A stretch of DNA of 64,000 nucleotides from Maritalea mobilis (GCF_004363175.1 NZ_SNYR01000003.1:334193-398192); one strand, 5' to 3'; counted from the first letter of the stretch, positions 7,079-17,321 are shown. Program-made: numbers and translations. Notes: a model not told the origin generated them from the sequence alone.

Positions 7079-8392
7079 TTAAAGGATAAACCGACTGAGG
7101 TCTGTATCTTCGGCCAGTTCGCCCACCGCTTTGCGGACATAATCGCCGTCAATTTCGATGGTTTCGCCATTTTTATCTGGCGCATCGAATGAAATATCTT
7201 CCAGCAATTTTTCCATCACAGTCTGCAATCGCCGGGCGCCAATATTTTCCACCTTCGCATTGATGGCCACAGCCAATTGCGCAATGGCATCAATCGCATC
7301 ATCTTTAAAATCAAGCGTCACGCCTTCTGTGTTCATCAGCGCCACATATTGCTTGATCAAGCTGGCATCCGTGTCATTCAAAATCCGTACAAAATCCTCA
7401 TGGGTGAGGGCACGTAGTTCTACCCGGATCGGCAAGCGACCTTGCAATTCCGGCAGCAAATCTGACGGTTTGGCCACATGGAAAGCGCCAGAAGCGATAA
7501 ACAGAATATGATCTGTTTTCACCGGACCATGTTTGGTAGACACGGTGGTACCCTCAATCAGCGGCAGCAAATCGCGTTGCACGCCTTCGCGGCTTACTTC
7601 GCCGCCGGAACGGCCATCTTTCACGCAAATTTTATCGATCTCGTCGAGGAAAACAATGCCGTGATTTTCCACCAGCTCAATTGCTTCGGCAACAATCTTG
7701 TCCTGATCCAGCAGCTTGTCAGCTTCTTCATTGATCAGCAATTCATAGCTGTCGACCACTTTAACCGTGCGCTTCACACCTTTTTGGTTGAAGGCTTTGC
7801 CCAACATATCGCTGAGGTCAATCATGCCCATTTGCGCCCCGGGCATGCCGGGAATATCAAACATGTTTGAGCCTTGCGCGGCTGACACTTCAATTTCGAT
7901 CTCTTTGTCGTCCAGCTCATTATTGCGCAGCTTTTGCCGATAGCTGTCGCGGGTGGACGGGCTGGCAGATTTGCCCACCAAAGCGTCCAACACCCGGTCT
8001 TCCGCTTTCAAATGCGCTTTGGCTTGCACTTCTTTGCGCTTCTTCTCTTTCAAAAGCCCAATGCCGGCTTCCACCAGATCGCGCACAATCTGCTCCACAT
8101 CGCGGCCCACATAGCCCACTTCGGTGAATTTGGTGGCTTCCACCTTCACAAACGGCGCTTGCGCCAACCGGGCCAGGCGGCGGGAAATTTCGGTTTTGCC
8201 AACGCCAGTTGGCCCGATCATAAGGATGTTTTTGGGGCTTACTTCCTGTCGCATTTCTGCGTCCAGCTGTTGCCGCCGCCAGCGATTGCGCAGGGCCACG
8301 GCCACGGCGCGTTTGGCATCTTTTTGGCCCACAATATAGCGGTCCAATTCAGAAACGATCTCACGAGGAGAAAAACTCAATTCACTCATCAT
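7079..8392 (-). CDS. hslU: ATP-dependent protease ATPase subunit HslU
   Basis: A 437-residue AAA+ unfoldase. It forms hexamers that unfold substrates and feed them into the HslV peptidase. The Walker A motif GPTGVGKTE lies at about residues 60-68, the pore motif GYVGRD at about 93, Walker B in IVFLDEIDK, and the C-terminal sensor and HslV-docking tail ends in DTDLSRFIL. The gene begins with a double ATG at 8392. It is the last gene of hslV-GNAT-hslU, read toward nadV and closed by the hairpin at 7051-7071. Heat-shock control is expected. Confidence 0.97.
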   Translation of the reverse strand: MMSELSFSPREIVSELDRYIVGQKDAKRAVAVALRNRWRRQQLDAEMRQEVSPKNILMIGPTGVGKTEISRRLARLAQAPFVKVEATKFTEVGYVGRDVEQIVRDLVEAGIGLLKEKKRKEVQAKAHLKAEDRVLDALVGKSASPSTRDSYRQKLRNNELDDKEIEIEVSAAQGSNMFDIPGMPGAQMGMIDLSDMLGKAFNQKGVKRTVKVVDSYELLINEEADKLLDQDKIVAEAIELVENHGIVFLDEIDKICVKDGRSGGEVSREGVQRDLLPLIEGTTVSTKHGPVKTDHILFIASGAFHVAKPSDLLPELQGRLPIRVELRALTHEDFVRILNDTDASLIKQYVALMNTEGVTLDFKDDAIDAIAQLAVAINAKVENIGARRLQTVMEKLLEDISFDAPDKNGETIEIDGDYVRKAVGELAEDTDLSRFIL

Positions 8393-8408
8393 TTTTCCTT
8401 CCGGTGCC

Positions 8409-8900
8409 TTACAAAAAGCGCACCATCAAATCTTCATCATAATATTGGCCATCATATTTGATGGCCTTGCGGGCCAGGCCGTAGCGCTCAAACCCCAATT
8501 TGAGATAAGTCTTTATCGCCGCTTGATTATCGGTCACCACACACAGAGACATCTGCTCAATGCCCTCTTGTTTGGCATCTTGGCACATGATCTCCACCAT
8601 GCGCCCCATAATGCCCTTGCCCCGCGCTTGCGGGCGGGCATAAACCGCAATCAAACTTGCCGTGTGGTGCACATTAGCACCTTTGCCTTGGGCAAAAGCC
8701 GCCACCGCCACCAACTCATTGTCATCAAACGCCCCATAGGTATTTAAATCAGAAAGCCAACTTTCGAAAAAGCTCAGGGGTTGGTCAATCACATTGGCCA
8801 AGCCCGAACCAAAAGCAGTTGGGTGGTTGCGAAAGCCTTCGATGCGGATTTCACGAAAAATTTCCGCATCCGCAGGCGCTAAGCGGCGAATATCAACCAT
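8409..8900 (-). CDS. GNAT-family N-acetyltransferase between hslV and hslU
   Basis: A 163-residue GNAT protein. The acetyl-CoA motif A lies around [16 protein letters not shown] and motif B near LKLGFERYG. The substrate is unknown. An acetyltransferase in exactly this place between hslV and hslU is common in Hyphomicrobiales, which helps place the organism. The ATG at 8900 shares one base with the hslV stop codon (TGATG), so the two are translationally coupled; a TTG one codon earlier is less likely. Whether it acts on HslUV or its substrates is unknown. Confidence 0.88.
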   Translation of the reverse strand: MVDIRRLAPADAEIFREIRIEGFRNHPTAFGSGLANVIDQPLSFFESWLSDLNTYGAFDDNELVAVAAFAQGKGANVHHTASLIAVYARPQARGKGIMGRMVEIMCQDAKQEGIEQMSLCVVTDNQAAIKTYLKLGFERYGLARKAIKYDGQYYDEDLMVRFL

Positions 8901-9463
8901 CAATCGTCCAAATCAATGGTTTCAACGGTCAAGCTCTCATTGGTGTAAACGCAAATCTCAGCCGCAATTTTCATGGACCGACGGGCAATCTCTTCCGCGT
9001 CATAATCTGTGTCCATCAACGCGCTGGCCGCCGCCAATGCATAATTGCCGCCCGAGCCAATGCCCATCACCCCACTATCGGGGGAAAGCACGTCGCCCGT
9101 GCCGGTTAAAACCAAGCTGTCCTTTTTGTCGGCCACAATCATCATGGCTTCCAAACGGCGCAGATAGCGGTCGGTCCGCCAATCTTTGGCCAATTCCACG
9201 CAAGCGCGCATCAATTGATCGGGATATTGCTCTAATTTGGCTTCCAGGCGCTCAAATAGCGTGAAGGCATCTGCAGTTGCGCCCGCAAATCCGGTGATCA
9301 CTTTGCCGCCTGCCAAGCGCCGTACTTTACGCGCGCCATGTTTAATAACAGTTGGGCCGAGTGAAACTTGACCGTCACCAGCAACAACAACTTTGTTGCC
9401 TTTGCGCACGGTCAAAATAGTGGTTCCCCGCCAACCGGCAGAACCTTGTTGTTGATTTTGCAT
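8900..9463 (-). CDS. hslV: ATP-dependent protease subunit HslV
   Basis: A 187-residue threonine peptidase, the proteolytic core of HslUV. The mature protein begins at Thr14 in [10 protein letters not shown], so a 13-residue propeptide must be removed; such an extension is usual in alphaproteobacteria, whereas E. coli loses only Met. Later motifs include [17 protein letters not shown] and the metal-site region [11 protein letters not shown]. It is the first gene of hslV-GNAT-hslU and is divergent from hisB across about 200 nt. Confidence 0.97.
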   Translation of the reverse strand: MQNQQQGSAGWRGTTILTVRKGNKVVVAGDGQVSLGPTVIKHGARKVRRLAGGKVITGFAGATADAFTLFERLEAKLEQYPDQLMRACVELAKDWRTDRYLRRLEAMMIVADKKDSLVLTGTGDVLSPDSGVMGIGSGGNYALAAASALMDTDYDAEEIARRSMKIAAEICVYTNESLTVETIDLDD

Positions 9464-9490
9464 ATATCGTCTCCGTTATCGCAGCCTCAT

Positions 9491-9518
9491 ATTTAAGAAC
9501 TTCGATGATGATTACAAT
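9491..9518 (-). promoter_or_regulatory. Possible heat-shock promoter of hslV
   Basis: On the minus strand, CTTAAAT (9497-9491) is a near match to the RpoH -10 pattern seen before dnaK. A weak -35 ATTG (9518-9515) lies 17 nt upstream. It is 28 nt before the hslV start. The -35 is poor, so the call is tentative. Confidence 0.3.
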
Positions 9519-9660
9519 CATAGTGGGGCAACCTTTTGGCCCTTTGTCGACCTTTCCCATTTCGATTCAACCTGATAAGAGGAAGGGGAAAATTGGCCGC
9601 GTTGCCCGATTTGACGGGCTTTTAGCGATGCCAAACATAGATCATCTGAGGGGCGTTTTT

Positions 9661-10248
9661 ATGCGCAGTGCAAAAATTTCTCGCAAAACCAACGAAACCG
9701 ATATTCAGGTTGAAGTGAATTTGGACGGTCAAGGCACCGCCAAAATTGAAACCGGAATCGGCTTTTTGGATCATATGCTGGATCAAATTGCCCGCCACGG
9801 TTTGATGGACATCACCATTAAGGCCAAAGGCGATTTGCACATTGATATGCACCATACGGCCGAAGATGTGGGCATTGCCCTCGGCCAAGCGGTGAAAGAC
9901 GCGCTGGGCGACAAAAAGGGCATTCGCCGCTATGCCTCGTGCGATTTGCCGATGGATGAAGCCCTGTCTCGTGTGGCGCTGGATATTTCTGGCCGGCCCT
10001 TCTTGGTGTGGCAGGTTGAATTTTCCCGCGACAAGGTGGGCGATATGGATACGGAACTGTTTCAAGAATGGTTCCAGGCCTTCGCCATGAATGCAGGCAT
10101 CACCCTGCATGTGCGCAATGAATATGGCAGCAACAATCACCACATCGCTGAAAGCTGCTTTAAAGCCCTGGCCCGCGCGCTGCGTGAGGCAGTTGAAATT
10201 GATCCCAAGCTTGAAGGGCGCATCCCTTCAACCAAGGGCGCGCTATAG
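9661..10248 (+). CDS. hisB: Imidazoleglycerol-phosphate dehydratase
   Basis: A 195-residue HisB, the step that dehydrates imidazoleglycerol phosphate in histidine synthesis. The two metal-binding histidine clusters are seen as [15 protein letters not shown] and [17 protein letters not shown]. It is the monofunctional form, without the phosphatase domain fused in enterobacteria. I chose the ATG at 9661 because it begins the family N-terminus ([19 protein letters not shown]) and has GAGGGG upstream; earlier in-frame codons from 9505 lie in the hslV-hisB promoter region. It heads the hisB-DUF2628-hisHAFE-coaA operon. Confidence 0.95.
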   Translation: MRSAKISRKTNETDIQVEVNLDGQGTAKIETGIGFLDHMLDQIARHGLMDITIKAKGDLHIDMHHTAEDVGIALGQAVKDALGDKKGIRRYASCDLPMDEALSRVALDISGRPFLVWQVEFSRDKVGDMDTELFQEWFQAFAMNAGITLHVRNEYGSNNHHIAESCFKALARALREAVEIDPKLEGRIPSTKGAL

Positions 10249-10257
10249 GAATTTCCC

Positions 10258-10701
10258 ATGCGGCTATATTCAATTTACGAAAAAGCAGTTGAAGGTGGCG
10301 AAGAAGAGCTGGAAATTGTGGCCGACAAATTCTCATGGTTTGCGGCCATTCTAACCCCCATTTGGTGTCTTGTGCATTTGATGTGGCTCGAATTGCTCGC
10401 CTATGTGGGCGTGGCCTTTATCTTGGGCTTTGTGACCTTTTTTGTGGGTGAAGATGCATCTTGGTGGATCGGCATTCTGGTGGCGCTGCTCATCGGGTTT
10501 GAGGCAGGCTCCATTCGGGGGCGTTTTCTGGAACGCAAAGGCTTTGTGCTGAAGGCCATGGTGCCCGCTGCAACCCATGATGATGCCGCCTATCGCTATA
10601 TGGCCACGCGGGTTTTTGCGCAAAAAAACAAGCCAGAACCCGCACCACAGTCCAGCTCGCCTTTCCTCAGCGCTGAACGCCCGGAGACTTCTGTTCTATG
10701 A
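10258..10701 (+). CDS. DUF2628 membrane protein
   Basis: A 147-residue protein with about three hydrophobic segments (around 24-45, 47-63 and 68-85) after a short charged N-terminus, and a Pro/Ser-rich tail. It matches the DUF2628 family, which regularly sits between hisB and hisH in Hyphomicrobiales although no histidine role is known. It begins 9 nt after hisB and overlaps hisH by 4 nt (ATGA), so it is embedded in the operon. Confidence 0.8.
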   Translation: MRLYSIYEKAVEGGEEELEIVADKFSWFAAILTPIWCLVHLMWLELLAYVGVAFILGFVTFFVGEDASWWIGILVALLIGFEAGSIRGRFLERKGFVLKAMVPAATHDDAAYRYMATRVFAQKNKPEPAPQSSSPFLSAERPETSVL

Positions 10702-11345
10702 GCGAAAAATTTGTGATTGTCGATTATGGCGCAGGCAATTTGAAGTCCGCCCATAAGGCAGTGGAACGCGCGGCAAAATCAGCCAATGGCAGCTTTGAGG
10801 TCCTTGTGTCGAACAAGGTGGAAGATGTGCAGGCGGCCGACCGGATTTTGCTGCCCGGCGTGGGCGCATTCGCCGATTGCCGCAATGCCGTGTTTGCGCT
10901 GGACGGCATGGTGGACGCACTGGATGAGCACGCCAACAAAAAGGCAAAACCGTTTTTGGGCATTTGCGTTGGTATGCAGCTTTTGGCCACCAAGGGTTTG
11001 GAAAAGCAAACCAGTGAAGGTTTGGGCTGGATTCCTGGCACCGTAGAGTTTTTGGCCCCAAATGATGAAACATTAAAAGTGCCGCATATGGGGTGGAACA
11101 ACCTCAATCTTGTGCGTCCGCATCCTGTGTTTGACCATATGGCTGGCCATCCGCACGCCTATTTTGTGCATTCCTATCACTATTTGACCGAAGATCCGTC
11201 CCATGTGATCGCTACTTTTGATTATGGCGGCACCCATGTGGCCGCCATAGGCCGCGATAACATTGTCGCCAGCCAGTTCCACCCGGAAAAATCGCAAGCG
11301 GTGGGCCTGACCATGATCGAAAATTTCCTCAATTGGAAAATCTAG
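10698..11345 (+). CDS. hisH: Imidazole glycerol phosphate synthase, glutaminase subunit
   Basis: A 215-residue class I glutamine amidotransferase. It supplies ammonia to HisF. The nucleophile is Cys90 in FLGICVGMQLL, with the catalytic His-Glu pair in SQFHPEKSQ near residue 195. The N-terminal VDYGAGNLKS is typical. It overlaps the DUF2628 gene and is followed 12 nt later by hisA. Confidence 0.96.
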   Translation: MSEKFVIVDYGAGNLKSAHKAVERAAKSANGSFEVLVSNKVEDVQAADRILLPGVGAFADCRNAVFALDGMVDALDEHANKKAKPFLGICVGMQLLATKGLEKQTSEGLGWIPGTVEFLAPNDETLKVPHMGWNNLNLVRPHPVFDHMAGHPHAYFVHSYHYLTEDPSHVIATFDYGGTHVAAIGRDNIVASQFHPEKSQAVGLTMIENFLNWKI

Positions 11346-11357
11346 AAAGACGAATTG

Positions 11358-12089
11358 ATGATCCTTTTTCCCGCCATTGATTTGAAAGACGGCAAATGTG
11401 TACGCCTGCAAAAAGGCGATATGGATAAGGCCACCATCTTTAATGATGACCCGGTGGACCAAGCCCAGCAATTCCATGCGCAAGGCTTTAAATATCTGCA
11501 TATGGTCGATCTCAATGGCGCCTTTGCAGGTGAAAGCGTCAATGGCGATCCGGTGGAAAAAATCATCCAACAGGTCGATATGCCCGTGCAATTGGGCGGT
11601 GGTATTCGCACACTCGATCACATCAAAGCCTGGCTTGATCGTGGCCTCAGCCGCGTCATTCTCGGCACCATCGCCGTGCGCGATCCGGATTTGGTCTATA
11701 AGGCGTGCGAGCTTTATCCCGGCAAAATTGCTGTGGGCATTGATGCCCGGGGCGGCAAAGTCGCCGTGGAAGGTTGGGCCGAAACGTCTGAATTGGATGT
11801 CATCGAACTGGCGCAAAAATTTGAAGGTGCAGGCGTTGCCGCGATCATCTTCACCGATATTGACCGCGATGGCATCCTCACCGGCATCAATTGGGACGCG
11901 ACATTGGAATTGGCCAAAGCCACCACCATCCCGGTGATCGCTTCTGGCGGCTTGGCCTCGATGGACGATATTGAGATGATGACCGAGCCTGAAATGCAGG
12001 TACTCGAAGGCGCCATCTCCGGCCGCGCCCTCTACGATGGTCGCATTGATGTGCCCGCAGCACTTGAAAAATTAGCGAGGGTAGAATGA
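11358..12089 (+). CDS. hisA: ProFAR isomerase
   Basis: A 243-residue TIM barrel, 1-(5-phosphoribosyl)-5-[(5-phosphoribosylamino)methylideneamino]imidazole-4-carboxamide isomerase. The catalytic aspartates lie in [13 protein letters not shown] and in [14 protein letters not shown]. Phosphate loops include LGGGIRT and ASGGLAS. The ATG at 11358 is preferred over the TTG one codon before it. It overlaps hisF by 4 nt (ATGA). Confidence 0.96.
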   Translation: MILFPAIDLKDGKCVRLQKGDMDKATIFNDDPVDQAQQFHAQGFKYLHMVDLNGAFAGESVNGDPVEKIIQQVDMPVQLGGGIRTLDHIKAWLDRGLSRVILGTIAVRDPDLVYKACELYPGKIAVGIDARGGKVAVEGWAETSELDVIELAQKFEGAGVAAIIFTDIDRDGILTGINWDATLELAKATTIPVIASGGLASMDDIEMMTEPEMQVLEGAISGRALYDGRIDVPAALEKLARVE

Positions 12090-12871
12090 CCCTTAAAACC
12101 CGCCTCATTCCCTGTCTTGATGTCAAAGACGGCCGTGTCGTTAAAGGCGTCAATTTTGTCGATCTGGTGGATGCAGGCGACCCGGTAGAAGCCGCCATCG
12201 CCTATGACGCCGCCGGGGCCGACGAATTGTGCTTTTTGGACATTACCGCCAGCCATGAGGAGCGTGATACGATTTTTGACGTCGTGGCCCGCACGGCAGA
12301 ACATTGCTTTATGCCCGTCACCGTGGGCGGTGGCATTCGCGCGGTAGAGGACATTCGCAAGCTGCTGCTTTCAGGTGCCGATAAAGTCTCCATCAATTCC
12401 GCCGCGGTGCGCGACCCGGATTTTATCAACCGCGCCGCCGATAAATTTGGCGACCAATGCATTGTCGTCTCGGTTGACGCAAAGGCGGCACATAAAGAGG
12501 GTGAAACCCCACGCTGGGAAATCTTCACTCATGGTGGCCGCAATGCCACGGGCATTGATGCGGTTGAATTTGCCACCGATATGGTCAAGCGCGGCGCGGG
12601 CGAGCTGCTGGTCACGTCAATGGACCGCGACGGCACCAAAATTGGCTTCGATCTAGAATTGACGCGCACCATCGCTGATGCGGTGAGCGTGCCCGTTGTC
12701 GCCTCTGGTGGCGTGGGCAATTTGGACCATTTGGTGGATGGCGTGAAAATCGGCCATGCCAGTGCGGTGTTGGCTGCTTCTATTTTCCACTTTGGCACCT
12801 ATTCTATTGGCGAAGCCAAGCGCTATATGGCGGAGCAGGGCGTGCCCGTGCGGTTGGATGAGGAGGCGTAA
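12086..12871 (+). CDS. hisF: Imidazole glycerol phosphate synthase, cyclase subunit
   Basis: A 261-residue TIM barrel that cyclises PRFAR with ammonia from HisH to give IGP and AICAR. The catalytic aspartates are Asp11 in [13 protein letters not shown] and the one in VSVDAKA. Phosphate loops VGGGIRA and ASGGVG are present. It overlaps hisA by 4 nt, and the hisE start directly follows its stop. Confidence 0.97.
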   Translation: MTLKTRLIPCLDVKDGRVVKGVNFVDLVDAGDPVEAAIAYDAAGADELCFLDITASHEERDTIFDVVARTAEHCFMPVTVGGGIRAVEDIRKLLLSGADKVSINSAAVRDPDFINRAADKFGDQCIVVSVDAKAAHKEGETPRWEIFTHGGRNATGIDAVEFATDMVKRGAGELLVTSMDRDGTKIGFDLELTRTIADAVSVPVVASGGVGNLDHLVDGVKIGHASAVLAASIFHFGTYSIGEAKRYMAEQGVPVRLDEEA

Positions 12872-13189
12872 ATGAGCTTTGACTTAAAAGCGCTGGAAGC
12901 GATCATCGCGCAAAAGGCCACTGCCTCGGCAGAAAAATCCTACACCGCCCAGCTTTTGGCCAATGGCGGCGAACGCGCGGCCAAAAAATTGGGCGAAGAG
13001 GCGGTGGAAACCGTAATCGCCGCCATTCAAGGTGACCGCGACGAGCTGAAGGCCGAAAGTGCTGACCTTTTGTATCATTTACTTGTGGTGCTCAAAGCCC
13101 ACAATATCAGCCTTGAAGAGGTCGAATCGGTGCTGGCCGAACGCACCGGGCAATCCGGGCTAGAGGAAAAGGCCAGTCGCGCCGAATAG
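12872..13189 (+). CDS. hisE: Phosphoribosyl-ATP pyrophosphatase
   Basis: A 105-residue HisE with the MazG-like helical motif [22 protein letters not shown] and [13 protein letters not shown], whose acidic residues bind magnesium. It removes pyrophosphate from phosphoribosyl-ATP in the second step of histidine synthesis. An AGGAGG site sits inside the end of hisF just before the ATG. It is a stand-alone form, not fused to HisI. Confidence 0.95.
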   Translation: MSFDLKALEAIIAQKATASAEKSYTAQLLANGGERAAKKLGEEAVETVIAAIQGDRDELKAESADLLYHLLVVLKAHNISLEEVESVLAERTGQSGLEEKASRAE

Positions 13190-13198
13190 GGGGGAAAC

Positions 13199-14155
13199 AT
13201 GAATCCGCTATCTTTGGGGCCAGAACTGTCCCCCTATCACGAATTCACCACCGAACAATGGGCCGCCCTGCGCCATGGCGAACCCATGACCTTGGATTTG
13301 GACGATCTGAAGCGCCTGCGCGCGCTCAATGATCCGATCTCGCTAGAAGAAGCGCAACAAGTCTATCTGCCGATGACGCGGTTGCTGGCCTATTATGTGG
13401 AAGCGGTTCAGGGCCTGCACAGCGCTGCAGGCAAATTCTTGCAGCAAAATGGCGACAAAACGCCCTTTATTATTGGCGTTGCCGGATCAGTTTCTGTCGG
13501 CAAATCCACCACAGCCCGTATTCTGCATGCCTTGATGCAGCGCTGGCCATCCTCTCCGAAGGTTGATTTGGTCACCACCGATGGGTTTTTGCTGCCCAAC
13601 GCGGAATTGGAAAAGCGCGGCTTGATGGAAAAGAAGGGTTTTCCCGAGAGCTATGATCGCCCAGCTTTCTTGAAATTTCTGGCCTCGATCAAAGCGGGTA
13701 AGCCCAACGTCAAAGCCCCCACCTATTCGCACCTTGTTTATGATGTGGTGAAAGGCGAAGAAATCGTTGTCGACCGCCCAAATATCTTAATTGTTGAGGG
13801 CCTTAATATCCTGCAGCCCGGCGATTTACCCCGCGATGGCCGCCCCATCCTGTTCGCGTCTGATTTTATTGATTTTTCCATCTATATCGATGCGGAAGAA
13901 CCCCATTTGCGCCAATGGTATGTGGAACGCTTTCTGCAATTGCGCGAAACAGCCTTTAAAGACCCGCAAAGCTTTTTCCACCAATTCTCCAAGCTGAGCA
14001 TTGAAGAAGCCAAAAAACTCGCCGCTTCCATTTGGGAACAGATCAACTTGCCCAATTTGCAAGAAAATATCCTCCCCACCCGCGGCCGCGCCGACCTCGT
14101 CCTCACCAAAGGCGCCGACCACGCGATCAACAAGGTACAATTGCGAAAATTGTAG
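13199..14155 (+). CDS. coaA: Pantothenate kinase, type I
   Basis: A 318-residue kinase that phosphorylates pantothenate, the first and regulated step of coenzyme A synthesis. The P-loop [15 protein letters not shown] lies at about residues 93-107. The substrate segment [12 protein letters not shown] and the [10 protein letters not shown] region follow. It comes 9 nt after hisE with a purine-rich GGGGGGA before the ATG, so it is the last gene of the his operon, a linkage common in Hyphomicrobiales. Confidence 0.96.
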   Translation: MNPLSLGPELSPYHEFTTEQWAALRHGEPMTLDLDDLKRLRALNDPISLEEAQQVYLPMTRLLAYYVEAVQGLHSAAGKFLQQNGDKTPFIIGVAGSVSVGKSTTARILHALMQRWPSSPKVDLVTTDGFLLPNAELEKRGLMEKKGFPESYDRPAFLKFLASIKAGKPNVKAPTYSHLVYDVVKGEEIVVDRPNILIVEGLNILQPGDLPRDGRPILFASDFIDFSIYIDAEEPHLRQWYVERFLQLRETAFKDPQSFFHQFSKLSIEEAKKLAASIWEQINLPNLQENILPTRGRADLVLTKGADHAINKVQLRKL

Positions 14156-14188
14156 TGGGTGTCGGGCCAGTGCACGACCTATCCTAAC

Positions 14189-14316
14189 CCCACCAACGTC
14201 ACCCCGGACCTGATCCGGGGGCCAAGCAGCATGTATGCAGCTGCACGGCATAAGTGGCGTTATGCCAAACCTCAACCGCTACATAGATTACCGGATCAAG
14301 TCCGGCAATGACGTGA
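14189..14316. repeat. Dispersed palindromic repeat, family A, full copy
   Basis: Two palindromic arms, one around CCCCGGACCTGATCCGGGG (14202-14220) and one around CCGGATCAAGTCCGG (14291-14305), enclose about 70 nt. The unit begins with ACGTCACC and ends with CAATGACGTGAG. The same unit is found at 15961. It lies between the convergent coaA and nth genes and could act as a bidirectional transcript end. Confidence 0.8.
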
Positions 14317-14348
14317 GTGGGTGGGGCGATCCCCTGCACAACACCAAA

Positions 14349-14458
14349 GTGAGGCACCAATTGGCGGGGGTGCCGGGGTAGCGAACGGAGTGAGCGACGG
14401 CGGCACGAAAAAAGAGCCGGGGGTGTCGGGGACGGGTGCGTAGCGACTGGTGGCGGCA
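14349..14458. repeat. Dispersed repeat, family B, one and a half copies
   Basis: The unit begins GTGAGGCACCAATTGGCGG, runs through GGGTGCCGGGGTAGCGAACG and ends near GACGGCGGC. A partial second copy (GGGTGTCGGGGACGGGTGCG) follows directly. The same unit occurs near 16110, 34048 and, inverted, near 20786 and 46824. It is always beside a family A copy. Confidence 0.75.
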
Positions 14459-14506
14459 AAAAAGACTTGGGAAAGTGAGCGCAGCAAACGAAGGCGCGCA
14501 CAAAAA

Positions 14507-15172
14507 CTACTTCTTCCCCGCCTCCATCACCTTGTCCTTGAACTTGCATTCATCGACAATAATGCAGTGATAACACTCCGGCTTGCGTGCTTTGCAAATA
14601 TAGCGGCCATGCAAAATCAGCCAGTGGTGAGCATTTAGCAAATGGTCTTTTGGAATGACTTTCAGCAACAGTTTTTCAACCGCCAGCACATTTTTGCCTG
14701 GGGCTAATCCAGTGCGGTTGGCGATGCGGAAAAGGTGGGTATCCACGGCGATGGTCGGGTGCCCAAACCCAATATTCAGCACCACATTCGCGGTTTTCCG
14801 TCCGACGCCAGGCAGCGCCTCAAGTGCCTCGCGGTCTTCCGGCACTTCGCTATTATGCTGCTCAATCAATGCCTTACATAAAGCATAAACATTCTTCGCC
14901 TTGTTGCGATAAAGCCCGATGGTCTTGATGTAATCGCGGATTTTGTCCTCGCCCAAGGCGTACATTTTCTCAGGCGTATCGGCGACTTCAAACAGGGCCT
15001 TTGTGGCTTTGTTCACCCCTGCATCCGTTGCCTGCGCGGAGAGGACCACCGCCACCAACAGGGTGAAGATATTGACATAATCCAATTCCCCTTCAGGATG
15101 CGGATTGTTCGCCTCAAATTTGGCGAACATGTCATTTATCGTTTGTTTCGTCAGTCGTGTCCGTTGAGCCAT
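14507..15172 (-). CDS. nth: Endonuclease III
   Basis: A 221-residue bifunctional DNA glycosylase/AP lyase for oxidised pyrimidines in base excision repair. The helix-hairpin-helix LPGVGRKTANVVLN carries the catalytic lysine and the catalytic aspartate is in AVDTHLFRIANR. The four cysteines CKARKPECYHCIIVDEC have the C-x6-C-x2-C-x5-C spacing of the 4Fe-4S cluster. It converges on coaA across the 14.2-14.5 kb repeats. A DUF2244 gene lies divergently upstream, a usual pairing in this group. Confidence 0.96.
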   Translation of the reverse strand: MAQRTRLTKQTINDMFAKFEANNPHPEGELDYVNIFTLLVAVVLSAQATDAGVNKATKALFEVADTPEKMYALGEDKIRDYIKTIGLYRNKAKNVYALCKALIEQHNSEVPEDREALEALPGVGRKTANVVLNIGFGHPTIAVDTHLFRIANRTGLAPGKNVLAVEKLLLKVIPKDHLLNAHHWLILHGRYICKARKPECYHCIIVDECKFKDKVMEAGKK

Positions 15173-15429
15173 TGGGTCCTCTTGCGCGTGGTTGGGTCAA
15201 GTCTGCCCAATTTAGTCCAATTCTGCTGGTTAGAAAGGCTAAAGATGCAAATAATACAACCGCAGGACATGCACGACATATTCAAGGTTGGATTATGCAG
15301 CAGATTTTGGCTTTCTGGCCAACTCGAAGGGCATCCAATGGCCGCATTCCAACCGTTGCATAAATATGCGATGTAGAATGGGCAGATGTGGCCCAATAGG
15401 CCATGATCAAAAAGGAATGAAAAGCGCAA

Positions 15430-15924
15430 ATGTCTGCCGATCACCAATTTGATGACCAGTTAGACCCGCCCCTGTTTCGAGCCACCCTGCGGCCACACCG
15501 CTCTCTAAGCGAGCGCGGCATTCTGGTGGTGACCATCATTGCGGGCGTCTTGGCACTTATTCCCGGCCTCACCTTCTTTCTAATGGGCGCTTGGCCGATT
15601 GTGGGCTTTATGGGCCTGGATATTTTACTGCTCTATTGGGCGCTCACCCGATCTAAACAGGGCGAAAAACAATATGAAGAAGTCGGCCTTTGGCCCGATG
15701 CCATCCGCATCCGCAAAGTAGATATTAAAGGCCGGATCAAAGAGTTTGAGCTCAATCCATTTTGGGCGCGCTTGGTCACCAAACTGAATGCGGAAGATGA
15801 GGTCGATAGCCTCCACCTGATCGCCAAACAACAGCGCATCGCCCTGGGCGAATTCCTCAACCCTGCCGACAAAACCAGCTTCGCTCGCACCTTCGGACAA
15901 GAGCTTTCGCGCGCGAAGCGGTAG
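15430..15924 (+). CDS. DUF2244 integral membrane protein
   Basis: A 164-residue protein with two adjacent transmembrane helices (about residues 30-50 and 52-71) and a soluble C-terminal part. The sequence FRATLRPHRSLSERGI followed by the helical hairpin and RIRKVDIKGRIKEFELNPFWARL fits the DUF2244 family, which is found beside nth in many alphaproteobacteria. The function is unknown. The gene is divergent from nth across 257 nt in which I see no other gene. Confidence 0.8.
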   Translation: MSADHQFDDQLDPPLFRATLRPHRSLSERGILVVTIIAGVLALIPGLTFFLMGAWPIVGFMGLDILLLYWALTRSKQGEKQYEEVGLWPDAIRIRKVDIKGRIKEFELNPFWARLVTKLNAEDEVDSLHLIAKQQRIALGEFLNPADKTSFARTFGQELSRAKR

Positions 15925-15960
15925 GAGTTTTTGGGCGTAGAAGTGTTGGTGCTCCCTAAC

Positions 15961-16168
15961 GCGTCACCCCGGACTTGATCCGGGGGCCAAGCAGCATGGG
16001 TGAAGTTGTGCAACATAAGTGTTTTCGCATAGCCGCCGCTACATGGATTACCGGATCAAATCCGGTAATGACGTGAGGGGTTGGTGTAAAGCCCGCCACA
16101 GCATAAAAGCGAGGCACCAATTGGCGGGGGTGCCGGGGTAGTGAGCGTAGCGAACGACGGCGGCGCGT
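15961..16168. repeat. Repeat cluster: family A followed by family B
   Basis: Family A spans 15961-16075, with arms CCCCGGACTTGATCCGGGG and CCGGATCAAATCCGG. Family B spans 16109-16168, beginning GCGAGGCACCAATTGGCGG. Order, orientation and spacing are the same as in the 14.2-14.5 kb cluster. The cluster fills most of the 323-nt gap between the DUF2244 gene and the Ada-type gene. Confidence 0.8.
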
Positions 16169-16247
16169 AATAACGTCAAAACCGGGTCGATCCCCAAATC
16201 CATCTTGCACTATATTGAGCTTCACGTTCAAATGCAGGAGCTTGAAA

Positions 16248-17123
16248 ATGGATCAAAACATGCATCAGCTAGAAATTTGCGCTTCTGACTATGAAATTGT
16301 GCGGCAGGTTGTCGAGCAATTGCACGAAACCCCGGCTGACGAGCATCAGATTGACCGCATCGCTGCCGACTTGGGCATGACGCAGCGGCAATTGACTGAC
16401 CTATTTCGTCGCTGGGCCGGGCTAACACCGAAAGCCTTTTCCCATTGCATCACGCTCGACCGTGCGCGCCAAATGCTCAAAGCAGACTTGCCGATTTTTG
16501 ACGCGTCATTGGAACTGGGCTTGTCCTCGCCCGCGCGCCTATATGATTTGTTCGTAACCCATGAAGCGATGCCGCCGGGCTTTTACAAAGCCAAGGGCGA
16601 GGGTCTGGAAATTCGCTACGGCTTTCATCCATCGCCCTTTGGGCAAGCATTATTGATGATCACAGATTATGGCCTGGCAGGCCTTGCCTTTGCCGATGCT
16701 GGAAAGGAGCAGGTTGCGCTGGCCGACATGCAGTCGCGCTGGCCCAAAGCCACCTATATTCATAACCAAGCTGAAACCGCGCATTGGGCTGACCGGGTGT
16801 TTCTGCCCCATCAATGGCAGCAAGATCAGCCCATTCGCGTGGCGATGATCGGCACTGATTTTGAAGTGCGTGTGTGGCAAACCCTTTTGAAAATCAAGCC
16901 GGGGGAAGCCAATTCATATGGCGCAATCGCTGAAGAGGTTGGATCCCCAAAAGCCGCCCGCGCGGTAGGCGCGGCGGTTGGCCGTAACCCCATTTCCTTT
17001 GTCGTGCCCTGCCACCGCGTGATCGGCAAAAACGCTGCCCTCACAGGCTATCATTGGGGCCTGACCCGCAAAAAAGCCATGCTGGGCTGGGAAGCCGGGC
17101 AATTGGAAAAAAATTCTATTTGA
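16248..17123 (+). CDS. Ada-type regulator / methylated-DNA-cysteine methyltransferase
   Basis: A 291-residue protein with an AraC-type helix-turn-helix region (about 15-110) followed by an O6-alkylguanine transferase domain. The active-site motif is VVPCHRVIGKN, and the helix before it (GSPKAARAVGAAVGRNP) is typical. It takes alkyl groups from guanine onto the cysteine. The N-terminal zinc/Cys domain of E. coli Ada, which senses phosphotriester damage, is missing, so its own induction by methylation is doubtful. The ATG at 16248 has AGGAG 7 nt upstream. Confidence 0.9.
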   Translation: MDQNMHQLEICASDYEIVRQVVEQLHETPADEHQIDRIAADLGMTQRQLTDLFRRWAGLTPKAFSHCITLDRARQMLKADLPIFDASLELGLSSPARLYDLFVTHEAMPPGFYKAKGEGLEIRYGFHPSPFGQALLMITDYGLAGLAFADAGKEQVALADMQSRWPKATYIHNQAETAHWADRVFLPHQWQQDQPIRVAMIGTDFEVRVWQTLLKIKPGEANSYGAIAEEVGSPKAARAVGAAVGRNPISFVVPCHRVIGKNAALTGYHWGLTRKKAMLGWEAGQLEKNSI

Positions 17124-17202
17124 TATCGTGGCTGTTCGATGCAGCGTTAGTCCACTCTAACCCCCTAATGATATTGTCGCTGACATTTCTCCACCCAACG
17201 AG

Positions 17203-17272
17203 CCGCCCCGGACTTGATCCGGGGCCAACTCTCTTGCGCGATACTTGGTCCCGGCTCAGGGCCGGGACGACC
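17203..17272. repeat. Dispersed palindromic repeat, family A2
   Basis: Two palindromes, CCCCGGACTTGATCCGGGG (17207-17225) and GTCCCGGCTCAGGGCCGGGAC, enclose about 25 nt. The unit is flanked by GCCG and GACC. An inverted copy of the whole unit lies at 46974-47049. It sits between the convergent Ada-type and lysE genes. Confidence 0.75.
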
Positions 17273-17321
17273 ACAGAGGGGAAGATCATGAGCCAAACAC
17301 TGCCCAACCTTGAGTAAAAAT

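Noticed and set aside
9505-9660. Upstream extension of the hisB frame
   Set aside because: The added 52 residues are unlike HisB and lie in the divergent hslV-hisB promoter region; the ATG at 9661 matches the family start.
14156-14506. Several reading frames across the repeat cluster
   Set aside because: Their translations (for example SLRSLPRHPRQ) recur at every family B copy on either strand, showing that they are products of the repeat, not genes.
15157-15363. Plus-strand frame between nth and the DUF2244 gene
   Set aside because: It starts inside nth, has no ribosome site and no recognisable sequence.
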